Under the pieces are notes generated by a model. It was not told where the DNA came from. It worked only from the letters and a program-made list of their open reading frames with translations, and made no database searches. The position numbers and the translations under genes were made by a program. Of a DNA stretch of 64,000 nt, positions 53,797 to 64,000 are shown piece by piece (the first letter of the stretch is position 1; each line of letters starts with the position of its first letter). Origin of the DNA: Crossiella equi (GTDB taxonomy: Bacteria; Actinomycetota; Actinomycetes; Mycobacteriales; Pseudonocardiaceae); the NCBI RefSeq assembly GCF_017876755.1, contig NZ_JAGIOO010000001.1, positions 4,263,786 to 4,327,785 of the forward strand. Direction: 5' to 3'.

Positions 53797-55109
53797 CTAT
53801 GCCGCACAGGGGTTCGGGCGGACGGTCGGGGCCAGTTGGCCGTTGATCGCACCCCGGTTGTCACTCAGGTGGAAGAACTTCTCCTGCGACGCCAGGTGCT
53901 CGGTGGTGTCGAAGGTCCAGTACAGCCAGCCCAGGAAGCCCTTGCGGCACGTGCTGACCTGGAGGTCGCGCATGCCGTGGGCGGCCCGGGTCAGGTCGTT
54001 GCCGAACTCCTCCTTGTTCGCGCCGAACTCACCCAGCAGCACGGGTTTGGTGATGGCGGCGAGCTCGCTGGAGGCCAGGTCGGTGTCCAGGGAGTACGGG
54101 GCGCGGTTGGGGTAGACGTGCAGGTCGACGAAGTCGACCGGGGACCAGCGCGCGACGCTGGCCGGGCGGCCCGGGTAGCGGGGCTCGGCGCAGCCGGTGG
54201 GGCAGCGCGTGGCGAAGCCGTCCGGGCCGGGCTTGCGCACCGCGTGGTAGGTGAAGAAGCCGATGGTGGTCATGGCCTCCGGGTCGACGGTCTTCAGCGC
54301 GCCGACCACCCGGTGCAGGTACTCGACCATGCTCGCGTCGGCGGCCTGCTGGCGGTCGGCGGGCACGGACATGTCGTAGGTGACGCCGTTGGGCGCGGTG
54401 ACCTTGCCGGTCGCGTCCTTGAACGGGGCCTTGTCCACCAGCCAGAACGCCTCGTTGTCGGTCTGGTAGGCCAGGACCGTGCTCAGCAGCTCGGGGCCGA
54501 GGCGCTCGCGCAGGGCGCCCGCGAAGTGCTTCACGTACTCCTGCTTGGCCCTGATGTGCCCGTCGTGCAGGTAGTACAGGTTCACGCTGTCCACGTTCGC
54601 GGCCGGGTCCACCGGGCCGACCACGCGGTAGTAGAACAGGTTCGACGGGAAGCCGGACAGCACCGGCTGCACGTACACCCGGTGCGCGGTGGCGCGGCGC
54701 ACGAAATCGGCGACGTTGTCCAGGTACGGCGCGTGGCCCGGGGTGTCGTCGTGCTCACCCCTGCCCAGGCCGTGCGGCTCGCCGCGGCGGGCGTCCAGGA
54801 TGCTGCCCTCGTCGAGGAAGACGCGCACGGTGTTGTAGCCGTCGCGGGCCAGCGCGGCCAGGGCGGTGTCGACCGCGGCGGCCGAGTAGCGGCCCGGCTC
54901 GAAGGTCGAGTGGTAGGCACCGCCGTCGGAGAGCGGGGCCAGCCGCACGTAGTTGGCCCCGCGCGGGACGAACTGGCGGCGGCTGTCCTTCTCCACGACC
55001 TTCGCCCCGGCCATCTCCAGGCGCGGCAGCGGGACCGGGGCGGCCGAGGCCGGGACGGGCAGGCCCAGGAGCAGGGCGAGCGCCGTCCCGGCGGCGAGCA
55101 GGGTGCGCA

Positions 55110-55110
<1 letters not shown>
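53797..55110 (-). CDS. secreted GH5-like glycoside hydrolase
   Basis: 437 residues. A signal peptide (1-24, ending ASAAP) precedes a TIM-barrel. [11 protein letters not shown] near residue 48, acid/base Glu220 (YQTDNEAFW) and nucleophile Glu361 ([12 protein letters not shown]) match the clan GH-A pattern, so GH5 cellulase or mannanase type is likely. The substrate is unknown. ATG 55110 overlaps the stop of the malic enzyme gene (TGATG). It has an extra Cys pair (TRCPTGCAE). Confidence 0.83.
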
Positions 55111-56504
<1,394 letters not shown>

Positions 56505-56610
56505 TGGTGGCCTCCAAGACAACGCTTTCAACCGAAGAGCGTAGTCCCGGGTTACTAAAAGTACGCACGCGGCTCGGAAAGATTGAAGGCCTTCCCGAGC
56601 AGTGTGATTT

Positions 56611-56730
56611 TGCGCGCTCCGCGCGCGGGTGTTTTCGCTTCCTGAGTGACCTCGCCACGTCCTCGCCACGCGCGAAGCGAGCTTCGGCGTGTCGAGAACG
56701 CGGCAAGGTCACGCGAAAACACAACGGCCA
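56611..56730 (-). repeat. palindromic intergenic element, copy 2 (inverted)
   Basis: On the minus strand it reads like the 35912 copy at roughly nine of ten positions: GTTGTGTTTTCGCGTGACC, a CGAAGC-TC-GCTTCG tip, GGTCACTCAGGAAGCG and a GCGCGCGGAGCGCGC tail. Several differences are compensated across the stem. It lies 20 bases past the stop at 56750 and about 107 bases upstream of mez. Confidence 0.85.
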
Positions 56731-56749
56731 GCCGAGTGGCGGCCCGATC

Positions 56750-56935
56750 TCAGCGGTTGATCACCGTGGTCGGGTGGGTGTACGGCACGGCCTCGACCGG
56801 GAAGGTGACCTCGCCGTAGGGCGACTGGGCGCCCTGCAGGTGGCTGACGAGCTCGCTGACCGCGTGCTCCTTCTCCGACGGGCCCTCCGGCCAGGTGGGG
56901 TCGATGCGGTCGGCGTGGCGCTCGTTCTTGGACAC
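56750..56935 (-). CDS. small conserved hypothetical protein
   Basis: 61 residues, hydrophilic: SKNERHADRIDPTWPEG, then KEHAVSELVSHLQGAQSPYGEVTFPVEAVPYTHPTTV. It is in the place of Rv0863 next to the XPB-N-like gene. GTG 56935 has GGAGGA 8 bases upstream. Function unknown. Confidence 0.7.
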   Translation of the reverse strand: MSKNERHADRIDPTWPEGPSEKEHAVSELVSHLQGAQSPYGEVTFPVEAVPYTHPTTVINR

Positions 56936-57008
56936 GGCGTTCCTCCTCGTTCGTCGTACGCGCCATAGTGTGCCCGACGGACTTCCCGGGGCAGATACCG
57001 TGGACAGG

Positions 57009-59264
57009 ATGTCCGGTCACTCTCTCGCCGCGTGGCTCCGCGCGCAGGACGACCACCGGCTCGCGGCGCTGCTGCGGGCCCGGCCCGACCTGGCCACGCC
57101 CTCGCCCGCCGACACCACGGTGCTGGCCACTCGCGCGGGCATCCGCGCCTCCATCGCCCGGGCCTGCGAGGACCTGGACTCCTTCACGTTGACCGTGCTG
57201 GAGGGGCTGCTGCTGGCCGGGGCCGACACCGGGCCGGTGCCCGTGGGCTCGGTCACCGCGCTGCTCGGCAAGGGGGTCACCGCCAAGGCGGTCAAGGCCG
57301 CCGTGGGCACGCTGCGGGACCGGGCGCTGGCCTGGGGACCGGACTCCGCGCTGTCCGTGCCGCCCGCCGCCGTGGAGGGCGTCACGCGTTACCCCGGCGG
57401 CCTGGGCAGGCCGCACCCCGAGCTGGACGGCGTCGACCTGGCGCCCGTGCTGGCCTCCCTGGACGAGGACGAGCGGCGGCTGCTGGAGACCCTGGCCGGG
57501 GGCCAGCCCACCGGGCGCACCCGGGACGCGGGCCAGGTGGTGCCGCTGGAGAAGGCGCGCACGCCCGTGCAGAAGCTGCTCGCGCGCGGCCTGCTGCTGC
57601 GCCAGGACACCGAGACCGTCGAGCTGCCCCGCCAGGTGGGCATCGCGCTGCGCGGCGGCAAGCCGTTCGGCACCGTCGAGGTCGCCGAGCCCGCCCTGGA
57701 CACCGGGGCCTACAACCAGTCCACCGTGGACGCCACCTCGGCGGGCGCGGCCATGGAGCTGCTGCGCCAGGTCGAGGCCCTGCTCACCCTGTGGACCGAC
57801 GAGCCGCCGCCCGTGCTGCGCTCCGGCGGGCTGGGCGTGCGCGAGCTGCGCCGCGCGGCCAAGGTGCTGGACGTGGACGAGGCCCGCGCCGGGCTGCTGG
57901 CCGAGCTCGTGGTGGGCGCCAACCTGGTCGGCGACAGCGAGGGCGGCGAGCCGGAGTGGGTGCCGACCACCGCCGCGGACGCCTGGCTGGTCGGCCTGCC
58001 CGAGCAGCGCTGGGCCACCCTCGCGCAGGCCTGGCTGGACCTGCCCCGGCTGCCCGGGCTGTACGGCCGCCGCGACGACAAGGACCGCCCGCTGGGCGTG
58101 CTGTCGGAGGAGCTGCGCCGCCCGGTCGCGCCCCGCGAGCGGCGCCGGGTGCTGGACGTGCTCGCCGAGCTGCCCGCCGGGGCCACGGTCAAGGACGTGC
58201 GGCAGCTCTCGGCCCTGCTGGCCTGGCGCGCGCCGCGCCGCGGCGGACGGCTGCGCGACGACCTCGTGCACTGGACCGTCGACGAGGGCACCGCCGTGGG
58301 CATCCTGGCCCTCAACGCCATGAGCGGCCCGGGCCGCACGCTGCTGTCCGAGGGCCCGGCCGCCGCCGCCAAGACCATGGGCGACGCGCTGCCCGCGCCG
58401 GTGGACCACGTGCTGGTCCAGGCCGACCTCACCGTGGTCGCGCCCGGCCCACTGGAGCCCGACCTGGCCAGCGACATCGCGCTGGTCGCGGACGTGGAGT
58501 CGGCGGGCGGGGCCACCGTCTACCGGGTCACCGAGGCCACCGCGCGCCGCGCCCTGGACTCCGGGCGCACCGCCGCCGACCTGCACGAACTGTTCCGCAC
58601 CCGGTCCCGCACACCGGTACCGCAGGCGCTGACCTACCTCATCGACGACGTGGCCCGGCGGCACGGCAGGCTGCGCGGCGGCGCGGCCGGGTCCTTCCTG
58701 CGCTGCGACGACCCGGTGCTGTTGGCCGAGGTGCTGGCCAGCGCCGAGGCCGACCGGCTGGAGCTGCGCCGCATCGCGCCGACCGTGCTGGTCAGCCCGC
58801 TGCCGCTGGCCGAGGTGCTGGACGGGCTGCGCTCGGCCGGATTCGCCCCGGCCGCCGAGGGCCCGGACGGCCAGGTGCTCGACCTGCGCCCCGCGGTGCG
58901 CCGTATCCCGGCCCGCACCCGGGCCCACCGGCGGCCCGTCGTACCCACCGGGCCGAGCGAGGAACAGCTGCTCAGCGTGGTCGCGGCCATGAAAGCGGGG
59001 GACGCCGCGGCGGCCACCAAGCGGGGTGCCACAATCTCCCCCGCGGACAGCGCCACCACCCTCGCCCTGCTCCGGCAGGCGAGCGAGGCGGGACGCAATG
59101 TCTGGCTCGGTTTTGTGGACAACCACGGGGTCGCCAGCCAGCTCGTGGTCACTCCGGTCAGCGTCGCCGGCGGCATGCTGGAGGGCTTCGACCAGAGCCA
59201 CGGCGCGGTCCGCCGGTTCCCGGTCCACCGGATCACCTCGGTGGCCCTGGTCGAGGACGCCTGA
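57009..59264 (+). CDS. XPB/Ssl2 N-terminal-like helicase-associated protein
   Basis: 751 residues, Rv0862c-like. The N-terminus SLAAWLRAQDDHRLAALLRARPDLATP and the helical repeats that follow fit the helicase C-terminal/XPB-N family. The last 75 residues (WLGFVDNHGVASQLVVTPVSV, RRFPVHRITSV) resemble a WYL-like beta domain. There are no helicase motor motifs. In mycobacteria it lies beside the XPB helicase, so a role in DNA repair is inferred. ATG 57009; GTG 57000 is possible. Confidence 0.82.
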   Translation: MSGHSLAAWLRAQDDHRLAALLRARPDLATPSPADTTVLATRAGIRASIARACEDLDSFTLTVLEGLLLAGADTGPVPVGSVTALLGKGVTAKAVKAAVGTLRDRALAWGPDSALSVPPAAVEGVTRYPGGLGRPHPELDGVDLAPVLASLDEDERRLLETLAGGQPTGRTRDAGQVVPLEKARTPVQKLLARGLLLRQDTETVELPRQVGIALRGGKPFGTVEVAEPALDTGAYNQSTVDATSAGAAMELLRQVEALLTLWTDEPPPVLRSGGLGVRELRRAAKVLDVDEARAGLLAELVVGANLVGDSEGGEPEWVPTTAADAWLVGLPEQRWATLAQAWLDLPRLPGLYGRRDDKDRPLGVLSEELRRPVAPRERRRVLDVLAELPAGATVKDVRQLSALLAWRAPRRGGRLRDDLVHWTVDEGTAVGILALNAMSGPGRTLLSEGPAAAAKTMGDALPAPVDHVLVQADLTVVAPGPLEPDLASDIALVADVESAGGATVYRVTEATARRALDSGRTAADLHELFRTRSRTPVPQALTYLIDDVARRHGRLRGGAAGSFLRCDDPVLLAEVLASAEADRLELRRIAPTVLVSPLPLAEVLDGLRSAGFAPAAEGPDGQVLDLRPAVRRIPARTRAHRRPVVPTGPSEEQLLSVVAAMKAGDAAAATKRGATISPADSATTLALLRQASEAGRNVWLGFVDNHGVASQLVVTPVSVAGGMLEGFDQSHGAVRRFPVHRITSVALVEDA

Positions 59265-59553
59265 CCCCGCACCGTTGTTCACCCACCACTCCGTGGGTCC
59301 GCCGTCCCGGTGGCTTAACCAAGATCGAATACCGTACGGGATCATCCTGAATCGTTTCCCCCTGCGAATATGCCGCCAGCGCAGGCAAAAGTGTCCGAAG
59401 TGGACGATCCACTCCTTGGAGCTTCTGGACTACCCGATGTAGTGGCCTTTTCCGGCCTAGCGTTTTTGTCATCGGAGGTTGTCACCTGCACCGGCCACCT
59501 CCGACCGGCGGTCTTTCGACCGTTTAGACGAAACGACTGCGTGGAGGAATGGC
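59265..59553. other. long leader with no gene
   Basis: 289 bases, less GC-rich than average around 59310-59360 and 59440-59480. It contains one short palindrome, AGTGGACGATCCACT (59399-59413). It probably holds the promoter of the secreted protein; I see no riboswitch or RNA gene. Confidence 0.4.
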
Positions 59554-60249
59554 ATGACCTTTTCCCGACTGGCCCTGCGCTCCGCGGCGGGCTTCACGGC
59601 GGTCTCGCTGGGTCTGCTCGCCTGCGCGGGCCTGGCCAGCGCCGACGAGAGCCCGCAGCTCAACGTCCGGCCGAGCGCGGGCATCTCGATCACCGGGTTG
59701 AACCTGGGGGTCAACCTCGGTGGTGTTGACCTCGGCGTCAACGGCGGCGTCGACCTGAGCCTGGGCGGCGTGCTCGCGCTCGACCTGAGCGACGGCCTGA
59801 GCCTGACCGCCGGGGTGGACCCGGGCGTCGGCGTCTCGGTCGGCGTGAACGGCCTGGAGGGCGCCGTGGACGCGGATGTGGACCTCGACCTGGGTGACGG
59901 CCTGGACGTGGACGCCACCGTGGGCATCGGCGGCGACGGCGTGGCCAAGATCCGCAAGGCGGCCGAGGCCAAGGTGGCCAAGCGGCAGGCGGCGAAGGCC
60001 AAGGCGGTCGCGAAGCCGAGGGACCACGACCCGCTGATCTCGCTCAGCGCGCCGGTCAAGGTCGACCTCAGCGGGCTCAACCTGAGCGCGTCGGTGGCCG
60101 GGTTGGACGTCCAGGCGAGCGCCGCGGTGGACCTGGGCCTGGACGCGAACGCCTCGGTGAGCGTCGGTGGCGAGGGCCGCAAGGCCTCGAAGGCGGACAG
60201 CATCCGCAAGGCGGCGGAGGCCAAGATCGCCCAGAAGGCCGCCAAGTAA
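59554..60249 (+). CDS. secreted low-complexity Gly/Asp/Val/Leu-rich protein
   Basis: 231 residues. A signal peptide (1-30, ending LASAD) precedes alternating repeats of the type GLNLGVNLGGVDLGVNGGVDL (about 42-130) with many Asp residues, suggesting a beta-solenoid or Ca-binding strand array. Two copies of a basic helical segment follow, IRKAAEAKVAKRQAAK and IRKAAEAKIAQKAAK (about 132-148 and 216-231), separated by a second beta-rich stretch. No family recognised. GGAGG precedes ATG 59554. Confidence 0.75.
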   Translation: MTFSRLALRSAAGFTAVSLGLLACAGLASADESPQLNVRPSAGISITGLNLGVNLGGVDLGVNGGVDLSLGGVLALDLSDGLSLTAGVDPGVGVSVGVNGLEGAVDADVDLDLGDGLDVDATVGIGGDGVAKIRKAAEAKVAKRQAAKAKAVAKPRDHDPLISLSAPVKVDLSGLNLSASVAGLDVQASAAVDLGLDANASVSVGGEGRKASKADSIRKAAEAKIAQKAAK

Positions 60250-60260
60250 CCAGCAGTGCC

Positions 60261-60295
60261 CGAAGTGCCCCGGCCGGTTCAGGCCGGGGCCTTCG
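60261..60295. terminator. bidirectional terminator hairpin
   Basis: GCCCCGGCC and GGCCGGGGC pair around a 6-base loop, extended by CGAAG and CTTCG with one bulge. It lies between the convergent stops at 60249 and 60313. Confidence 0.8.
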
Positions 60296-60312
60296 TGCTG
60301 TTCAGGCCGGGA

Positions 60313-60918
60313 TCATCCCGCCCGGACGGCCATCCACTGGCGCATGGCGTGCTCCACGAGCTGGATCAGCGCCTGCTTGGTGGACTCCCGGCTGCGGGCG
60401 TCACAGGTGATGATCGGCACCGAGTCCTCGATGGTGAGCGCCTCGCGCACGTCCTCGACGCGGTGGTGCAGCGTGCCGTCGAAGCAGTTGATCGCCACGA
60501 CGTACGGCAGCTGCCGGTCGTCGAAGAAGTCGATCGAGGCGAAGGCGTCGGCCAGCCTGCGGGTGTCGACCAGCACGACCGCGCCGATGGCGCCGCGCAC
60601 CAGGTCGTCCCACATGAACCAGAAGCGGTGCTGGCCGGGGGTGCCGAACAGGTAGAGGATGAGGTCGCTGTCCAGGGACACGCGGCCGAAGTCCATCGCC
60701 ACCGTGGTGGTGACCTTGCCCGGCGTCTTGCTGAGGTCGTCGACCCCGACGCTGGCCTCGGTCATGACCGCTTCGGTGGTCAGCGGCACGATCTCGGACA
60801 CCGAGCCGACAAAAGTCGTCTTCCCGACGCCGAACCCGCCGGCCACCACGATCTTGGCCGAGGTGGTGGCCCGCCGGGTGTCCGGCGTGTTGCGGGGATT
60901 AGAGCCTGCGGAGGCCAC
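60313..60918 (-). CDS. cvnD: conservon GTPase CvnD
   Basis: 201 residues. A Ras/MglA-like small GTPase: G1 GGFGVGKTTF, G3-like LFGTPGQHRFWFMW and G4-like AINCFDG are present. In conservons CvnD works with CvnA-C as a membrane-associated G-protein-like complex. GTG 60918 overlaps cvnC by 20 bases and follows AAGGG. No cytochrome P450 gene (cvnE) follows. Confidence 0.93.
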   Translation of the reverse strand: MASAGSNPRNTPDTRRATTSAKIVVAGGFGVGKTTFVGSVSEIVPLTTEAVMTEASVGVDDLSKTPGKVTTTVAMDFGRVSLDSDLILYLFGTPGQHRFWFMWDDLVRGAIGAVVLVDTRRLADAFASIDFFDDRQLPYVVAINCFDGTLHHRVEDVREALTIEDSVPIITCDARSRESTKQALIQLVEHAMRQWMAVRAG

Positions 60919-61513
60919 TGAGCACCCTTTCCAGGAACGCAAGCGACGGCCGGTCCCCCATTACCAAGCCGCCCTGGTGGATCGTGACAAGCCCGAGCCC
61001 CGCCATGTCGCCGATGAGCACTCGGACGACACCCAGGGGCAGGCGCAGGTGCGCCGCCACCTCGGCGACCGAACGGGCGTCGAGGCAGAGTCCGCAGATG
61101 GAACGGTGCTCGGGCAGCACCGCCGCGTCCCGGCCGTGGTCACTGGTGGACACCAGTGCCTCGATGGCCAGGTCGTAGTCGGGGCGGGTCCGCCCTCCGG
61201 TCCGGGTGTAGGGGCGCACCAGCGAACCGGTCTCGGTGAAGGGGTCCGGCTCGGCCGAGGCGGCAGCCCCTCCAGTGGCCTGTTGAGGGATCGGTGAGTC
61301 GTCGACCATTCCCCCGCCGAACAGGTCGGCCCCCGGCCCTCCGAAGAGCCCGGAACCCATCCCGTCCAGCCCGCCTCGCGGCGACAGCGCGTCGGGGCCG
61401 TTGTTGTCGGCCCGCAGCTCACCGTCGTCGTCCGGCTCGTTGTACCCGAAGCCGCCCAGCGCCCACTCCTTGTAGTCGAACCGGTCGCCAGTGAAGCCAG
61501 ATCCTGTGGTCAT
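60899..61513 (-). CDS. cvnC: conservon DUF742 protein CvnC
   Basis: 204 residues. A Gly/Asp-rich N-terminus (1-95) precedes the DUF742 domain (SLVRPYTRTGGRTRPDYDLAIEALVS, HLRLPLGVVRVLIGDMAGLGLV), a winged-helix-like fold. It sits between cvnB and cvnD on one transcript. Confidence 0.93.
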   Translation of the reverse strand: MTTGSGFTGDRFDYKEWALGGFGYNEPDDDGELRADNNGPDALSPRGGLDGMGSGLFGGPGADLFGGGMVDDSPIPQQATGGAAASAEPDPFTETGSLVRPYTRTGGRTRPDYDLAIEALVSTSDHGRDAAVLPEHRSICGLCLDARSVAEVAAHLRLPLGVVRVLIGDMAGLGLVTIHQGGLVMGDRPSLAFLERVLSGLRRL

Positions 61514-61537
61514 CCCTTCCTCACCCCGATCGGCTCA

Positions 61538-61960
61538 TTATCTGCGCGTCACGCCGTGCAGCTGCGCGCGCAGTTCCGGAGTGAGCTGCTGGCCGACCCG
61601 CTCCACGAGCAGGGTCATCTCGTAGGCCACCAGACCGATGTCGCAGTTCGGCGCGGCGAGCACGGACAGGCAGGACCCGTCGCTGATCGACATCAGGAAC
61701 AGGTAGCCCCGCTCCATCTCGACCACCGTCTGGGCCACCTCGCCCGCCTCGAACACGCGGGCGGCACCCGCGGTCAGGCTGACCAGGCCGGAGGAGACCG
61801 CCGAGAGCTGCTCCGCGCGGTCTCGCGGCAGGCCCTCGGACCCGGCGAGCATCAGACCGTCGGCGGAGACCACGACCGCGTGAGCGACACCGGGAACCCG
61901 GCGCACGAAGTCAGTGATCAACCAACCGAAGCTGCCTGGCTGTTGGACTGACTCGGTCAC
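61538..61960 (-). CDS. cvnB: conservon roadblock/LC7 protein CvnB
   Basis: 140 residues. Roadblock/LC7 fold: [37 protein letters not shown] and [20 protein letters not shown]. It probably modulates the CvnD GTPase, as MglB does for MglA. GTG 61960 has AGGAG directly upstream; a longer start at 62050 would lie inside cvnA. Confidence 0.93.
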   Translation of the reverse strand: MTESVQQPGSFGWLITDFVRRVPGVAHAVVVSADGLMLAGSEGLPRDRAEQLSAVSSGLVSLTAGAARVFEAGEVAQTVVEMERGYLFLMSISDGSCLSVLAAPNCDIGLVAYEMTLLVERVGQQLTPELRAQLHGVTRR

Positions 61961-61997
61961 GCGGACTCCTCCTCGTGGGCCGTCACCGCTGGCTCGT

Positions 61998-64000
61998 TCA
62001 CGGCTGCTCCTCGTTCCTCGCCTGCCCGTTGGAGCGGGTCTCGTCGTCATGCGTGGACTCGTTGGTCAGGACGTCGATCCTGGCGTGCCGGCCACGACGC
62101 AGACCCTGCTGGAAACTTGACATCCTCCCACGAACATTGTCCGCGGAGCGACCGGCAGTCGGCGCCTTCGAGGGCAGCGTCTGCTGACGAGGGGCCGCCG
62201 ACCCGGGCACCAGGTGGGCCTTCGGCACGCGCTTGGGCAACCCGGCCGGGGTCTCCGGCTGGAGTGCCTTCGCACTGCTCAGCACGGCCTCGGCCACCTG
62301 CCAGCCCTCGTCCGCCGGCGAACGCCACTCAGCGGTGGCGGAACGGCGGCGCACGGTCACCGTCTCATCCTGGGGGCGAGAGGCCGGAGGTTCAACCGCC
62401 GCGGGCGGCAGTTCGGTCTCAGGTGCCGGTGCGGGGGCCGGGTCGGGGAGCTTGACCTGCTCGGTCTTGGGCTCGGCTGGGACGGGCGGCTCGGGCAGGC
62501 GGACCTGCTCGGTGCGCGGCTCCGCGCGGCGCTCGGGCTTCGGCTCCGGACGCGGTTCCGGCTTCGGCTCGGCCGCCGGGGCGGACTTCTTCACCGGCGG
62601 CACCGGGCCCAGGCCCAGGTCGCCACGCTCGGCGCCCAGGTACGGGGTGTTCCCGGTGACCGGTTCGCTGTCCACCGCCTGGAACCACTGCGAGAGCACG
62701 GCCTCGTAGATCGGCAGGCGCTCGGTCGGGGCGTCCAGGTCGTACTCGACACCCTTGGGCTGCTCGCCGGTGCCGTTGAGGGCGCCGTAGGCGGGCGGGG
62801 TGACCGGCACCCGGGTGACCGGGCGGTCCACCGCCGGCGGCTTGGCCTGCACCGGGGCCGGTGCGGGCGGCGGCGGGGTGGTCTCCTCGACCGGAGCGGG
62901 CTCCGGGGCGGGGACGATCGGCTGGAAGATGTCGCGCGGCGTGGCGAGCGGGGCAGCGGGGTCCTGCTCGCCCCGGCCGGAGACGACCGAGACCGGGAAG
63001 TCCGGCTCCTCGAGCAGCTCCTCCGGCACGACCGGGTCGGCCGCGGCCACCGCGGTCTCCGGCTCCGGCGTCGGCTCCGGCTCGGTGAAGACCCGGGGGT
63101 CCGGGAACACCGGCGCGGGGCTCGCCGAGGGCTGGCTGGTCTCGACCGGTTCCTGCGCCGCGGTGAACAGCGAGCGGTGCTCGCCCGTGTTCGTCACCGA
63201 GGCCGCGGTCTGCTGGTACGGCGAGGGCGCCTGGACCGGCGGCTGGGAACCGGTGTGCGACTGGGTGAACAGCGAGGCGGAGGTGCGGCTGGAGGAGCTG
63301 GAGCTCAGCGGCTGCACGAGCTCGGCCGGGACCACCACGAGCGCGGTGGTCCCGCCCTCGATGTCCTCGTTGTTGCGCAGGCGCACGCGGATGTCGTGGC
63401 GCTGGGCCAGGCGGCCGACCACGAACAGGCCCATGCGGCGGGAGACGGCGACGTCGACCTCGGGCGGCTCGGCCAGCCGGGTGTTGTAGTCGTTGATCTC
63501 CTGCTCGGGCATGCCCACACCGCGGTCGCTGATCTCGATGGCCAGCTCGCCCTTGCGGGTGCGGGCCGTGCGCACGGTGACCTTGGTGTTCGGGTCGGAG
63601 AACGCGGTGGCGTTGTCCAGCAGCTCGGCGACCAGGTGGACCACGTCGTTGACCGCGCGGCCCATGACCGCGACGTCGGGCACCGCGGTGACCTGGACGC
63701 GGGCGTACTGCTCGACCTCGGACACCGCCGCGCCGACGACCTCGGCCACCGGCACCGGGCGGGTGAGCCGCCGGGTGAGGTCGGTGCCCGCGAGGACCAG
63801 GAGGTTCTCGGAGTTGCGGCGCATGCGGGTGGCGAGGTGGTCGAGCTCGAACAGGCTGGACAGCTGGTCCGGGTCCTGCTCGTCCTGCTCCAGCCGGTCG
63901 ATCAGGCTCAGCTGGCGCTCGACCAGCGCCTGCGAGCGGCGGGAGAGGTTGACGAACATCGCGTTGACGTTGTCGCGCAGCAGGGCCTGCTCGGCCGCCA
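61998..64000 (-). CDS. cvnA: conservon sensor kinase-like CvnA (5' end beyond the window)
   Basis: At least 667 residues; the frame stays open to the right edge. The GHKL ATPase core is visible: N-box [17 protein letters not shown]1 SDRGVGMP and G2 [17 protein letters not shown] long Pro/Glu-rich C-terminal tail (about 400 residues) follows and ends RNEEQP. The sensor and membrane parts are outside the window. It is the first gene of the conservon, 38 bases before cvnB. Confidence 0.92.
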   Translation of the reverse strand, partial: AAEQALLRDNVNAMFVNLSRRSQALVERQLSLIDRLEQDEQDPDQLSSLFELDHLATRMRRNSENLLVLAGTDLTRRLTRPVPVAEVVGAAVSEVEQYARVQVTAVPDVAVMGRAVNDVVHLVAELLDNATAFSDPNTKVTVRTARTRKGELAIEISDRGVGMPEQEINDYNTRLAEPPEVDVAVSRRMGLFVVGRLAQRHDIRVRLRNNEDIEGGTTALVVVPAELVQPLSSSSSSRTSASLFTQSHTGSQPPVQAPSPYQQTAASVTNTGEHRSLFTAAQEPVETSQPSASPAPVFPDPRVFTEPEPTPEPETAVAAADPVVPEELLEEPDFPVSVVSGRGEQDPAAPLATPRDIFQPIVPAPEPAPVEETTPPPPAPAPVQAKPPAVDRPVTRVPVTPPAYGALNGTGEQPKGVEYDLDAPTERLPIYEAVLSQWFQAVDSEPVTGNTPYLGAERGDLGLGPVPPVKKSAPAAEPKPEPRPEPKPERRAEPRTEQVRLPEPPVPAEPKTEQVKLPDPAPAPAPETELPPAAVEPPASRPQDETVTVRRRSATAEWRSPADEGWQVAEAVLSSAKALQPETPAGLPKRVPKAHLVPGSAAPRQQTLPSKAPTAGRSADNVRGRMSSFQQGLRRGRHARIDVLTNESTHDDETRSNGQARNEEQP

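Overview
The window is high-GC actinobacterial chromosome, most likely from the Pseudonocardiaceae (Amycolatopsis / Saccharothrix / Crossiella type). The signs are GTG starts, GTGA/ATGA stop-start overlaps, a SepH septation protein, an rpf gene behind a c-di-AMP riboswitch, a conservon (CvnABCD) signalling operon, an AfsR-type regulator and a subtilisin-inhibitor-like protein. From memory of the M. tuberculosis map, many core genes match the Rv0862c-Rv0889c block: citrate synthase, serC, sepH, DUF2537, TrmH-like methylase, DUF3027, the Rv0876c-like MFS, DUF2771, a CspB-like protein, moaA, moaD, rpf, mog/moaE, moaC, a small protein and the XPB-N-like protein. The accessory genes lie between these core genes. 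I found no tRNA, rRNA, CRISPR or insertion sequence.

Layout. 1-9.2 kb: MFS exporter, pdxH, citrate synthase, serC, sepH, a DUF2537 membrane protein, an RNA methyltransferase and a glutamate-cysteine ligase family enzyme. 9.3-16 kb: an iron-boxed haem-type uptake locus. A divergent control region with two IdeR/DtxR-like boxes separates a sortase-anchored surface protein from a translationally coupled operon. The operon encodes a membrane-tethered paralogue, a lipoprotein, a permease, an ATPase, a sortase-anchored beta-propeller and a secreted paralogue. 16-20.6 kb: a FhuF-like ferric reductase, an XRE/DUF5753 regulator and an ABC importer behind a cobalamin riboswitch. 20.7-26.8 kb: superoxide dismutase, an intergenic region with a large palindromic repeat, a terminator and an orphan iron box, a MarR/MFS pair, a secreted copper-radical oxidase with lectin modules, and a GNAT acetyltransferase.

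27-41.3 kb: a purine-type permease, a sacsin-like ATPase overlapping DUF3027, a glutaminyl cyclase, an MFS protein, a DUF2771 lipoprotein, a cold-shock protein, HAD phosphatases, a TetR/R2lox pair with a clear operator, a Gfo/Idh oxidoreductase and a PhzF-like enzyme. 41.4-53.8 kb: a protease inhibitor, an acyl-CoA ligase, a NagD-like HAD, a MarR regulator, the molybdenum-cofactor genes moaA, moaD, mog-moaE (fused) and moaC, an AfsR regulator with a decayed paralogue beside it, a GDPD-like secreted enzyme and rpf. 53.8-64 kb: a malic enzyme coupled to a secreted GH5-like hydrolase, an XPB-N-like protein, a secreted low-complexity protein and the conservon, whose kinase runs off the right edge.

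The least explained features are these: three copies of a Cys/His-conserved domain in the iron-boxed uptake locus; a pair of about 120-bp palindromic elements (35.9 and 56.6 kb) that differ by compensating base changes; a recurrent palindrome GTCCANNNTGGAC; a six-unit symmetric repeat at 21.3 kb; and a cluster of DnaA-box-like sites at 43.5 kb.
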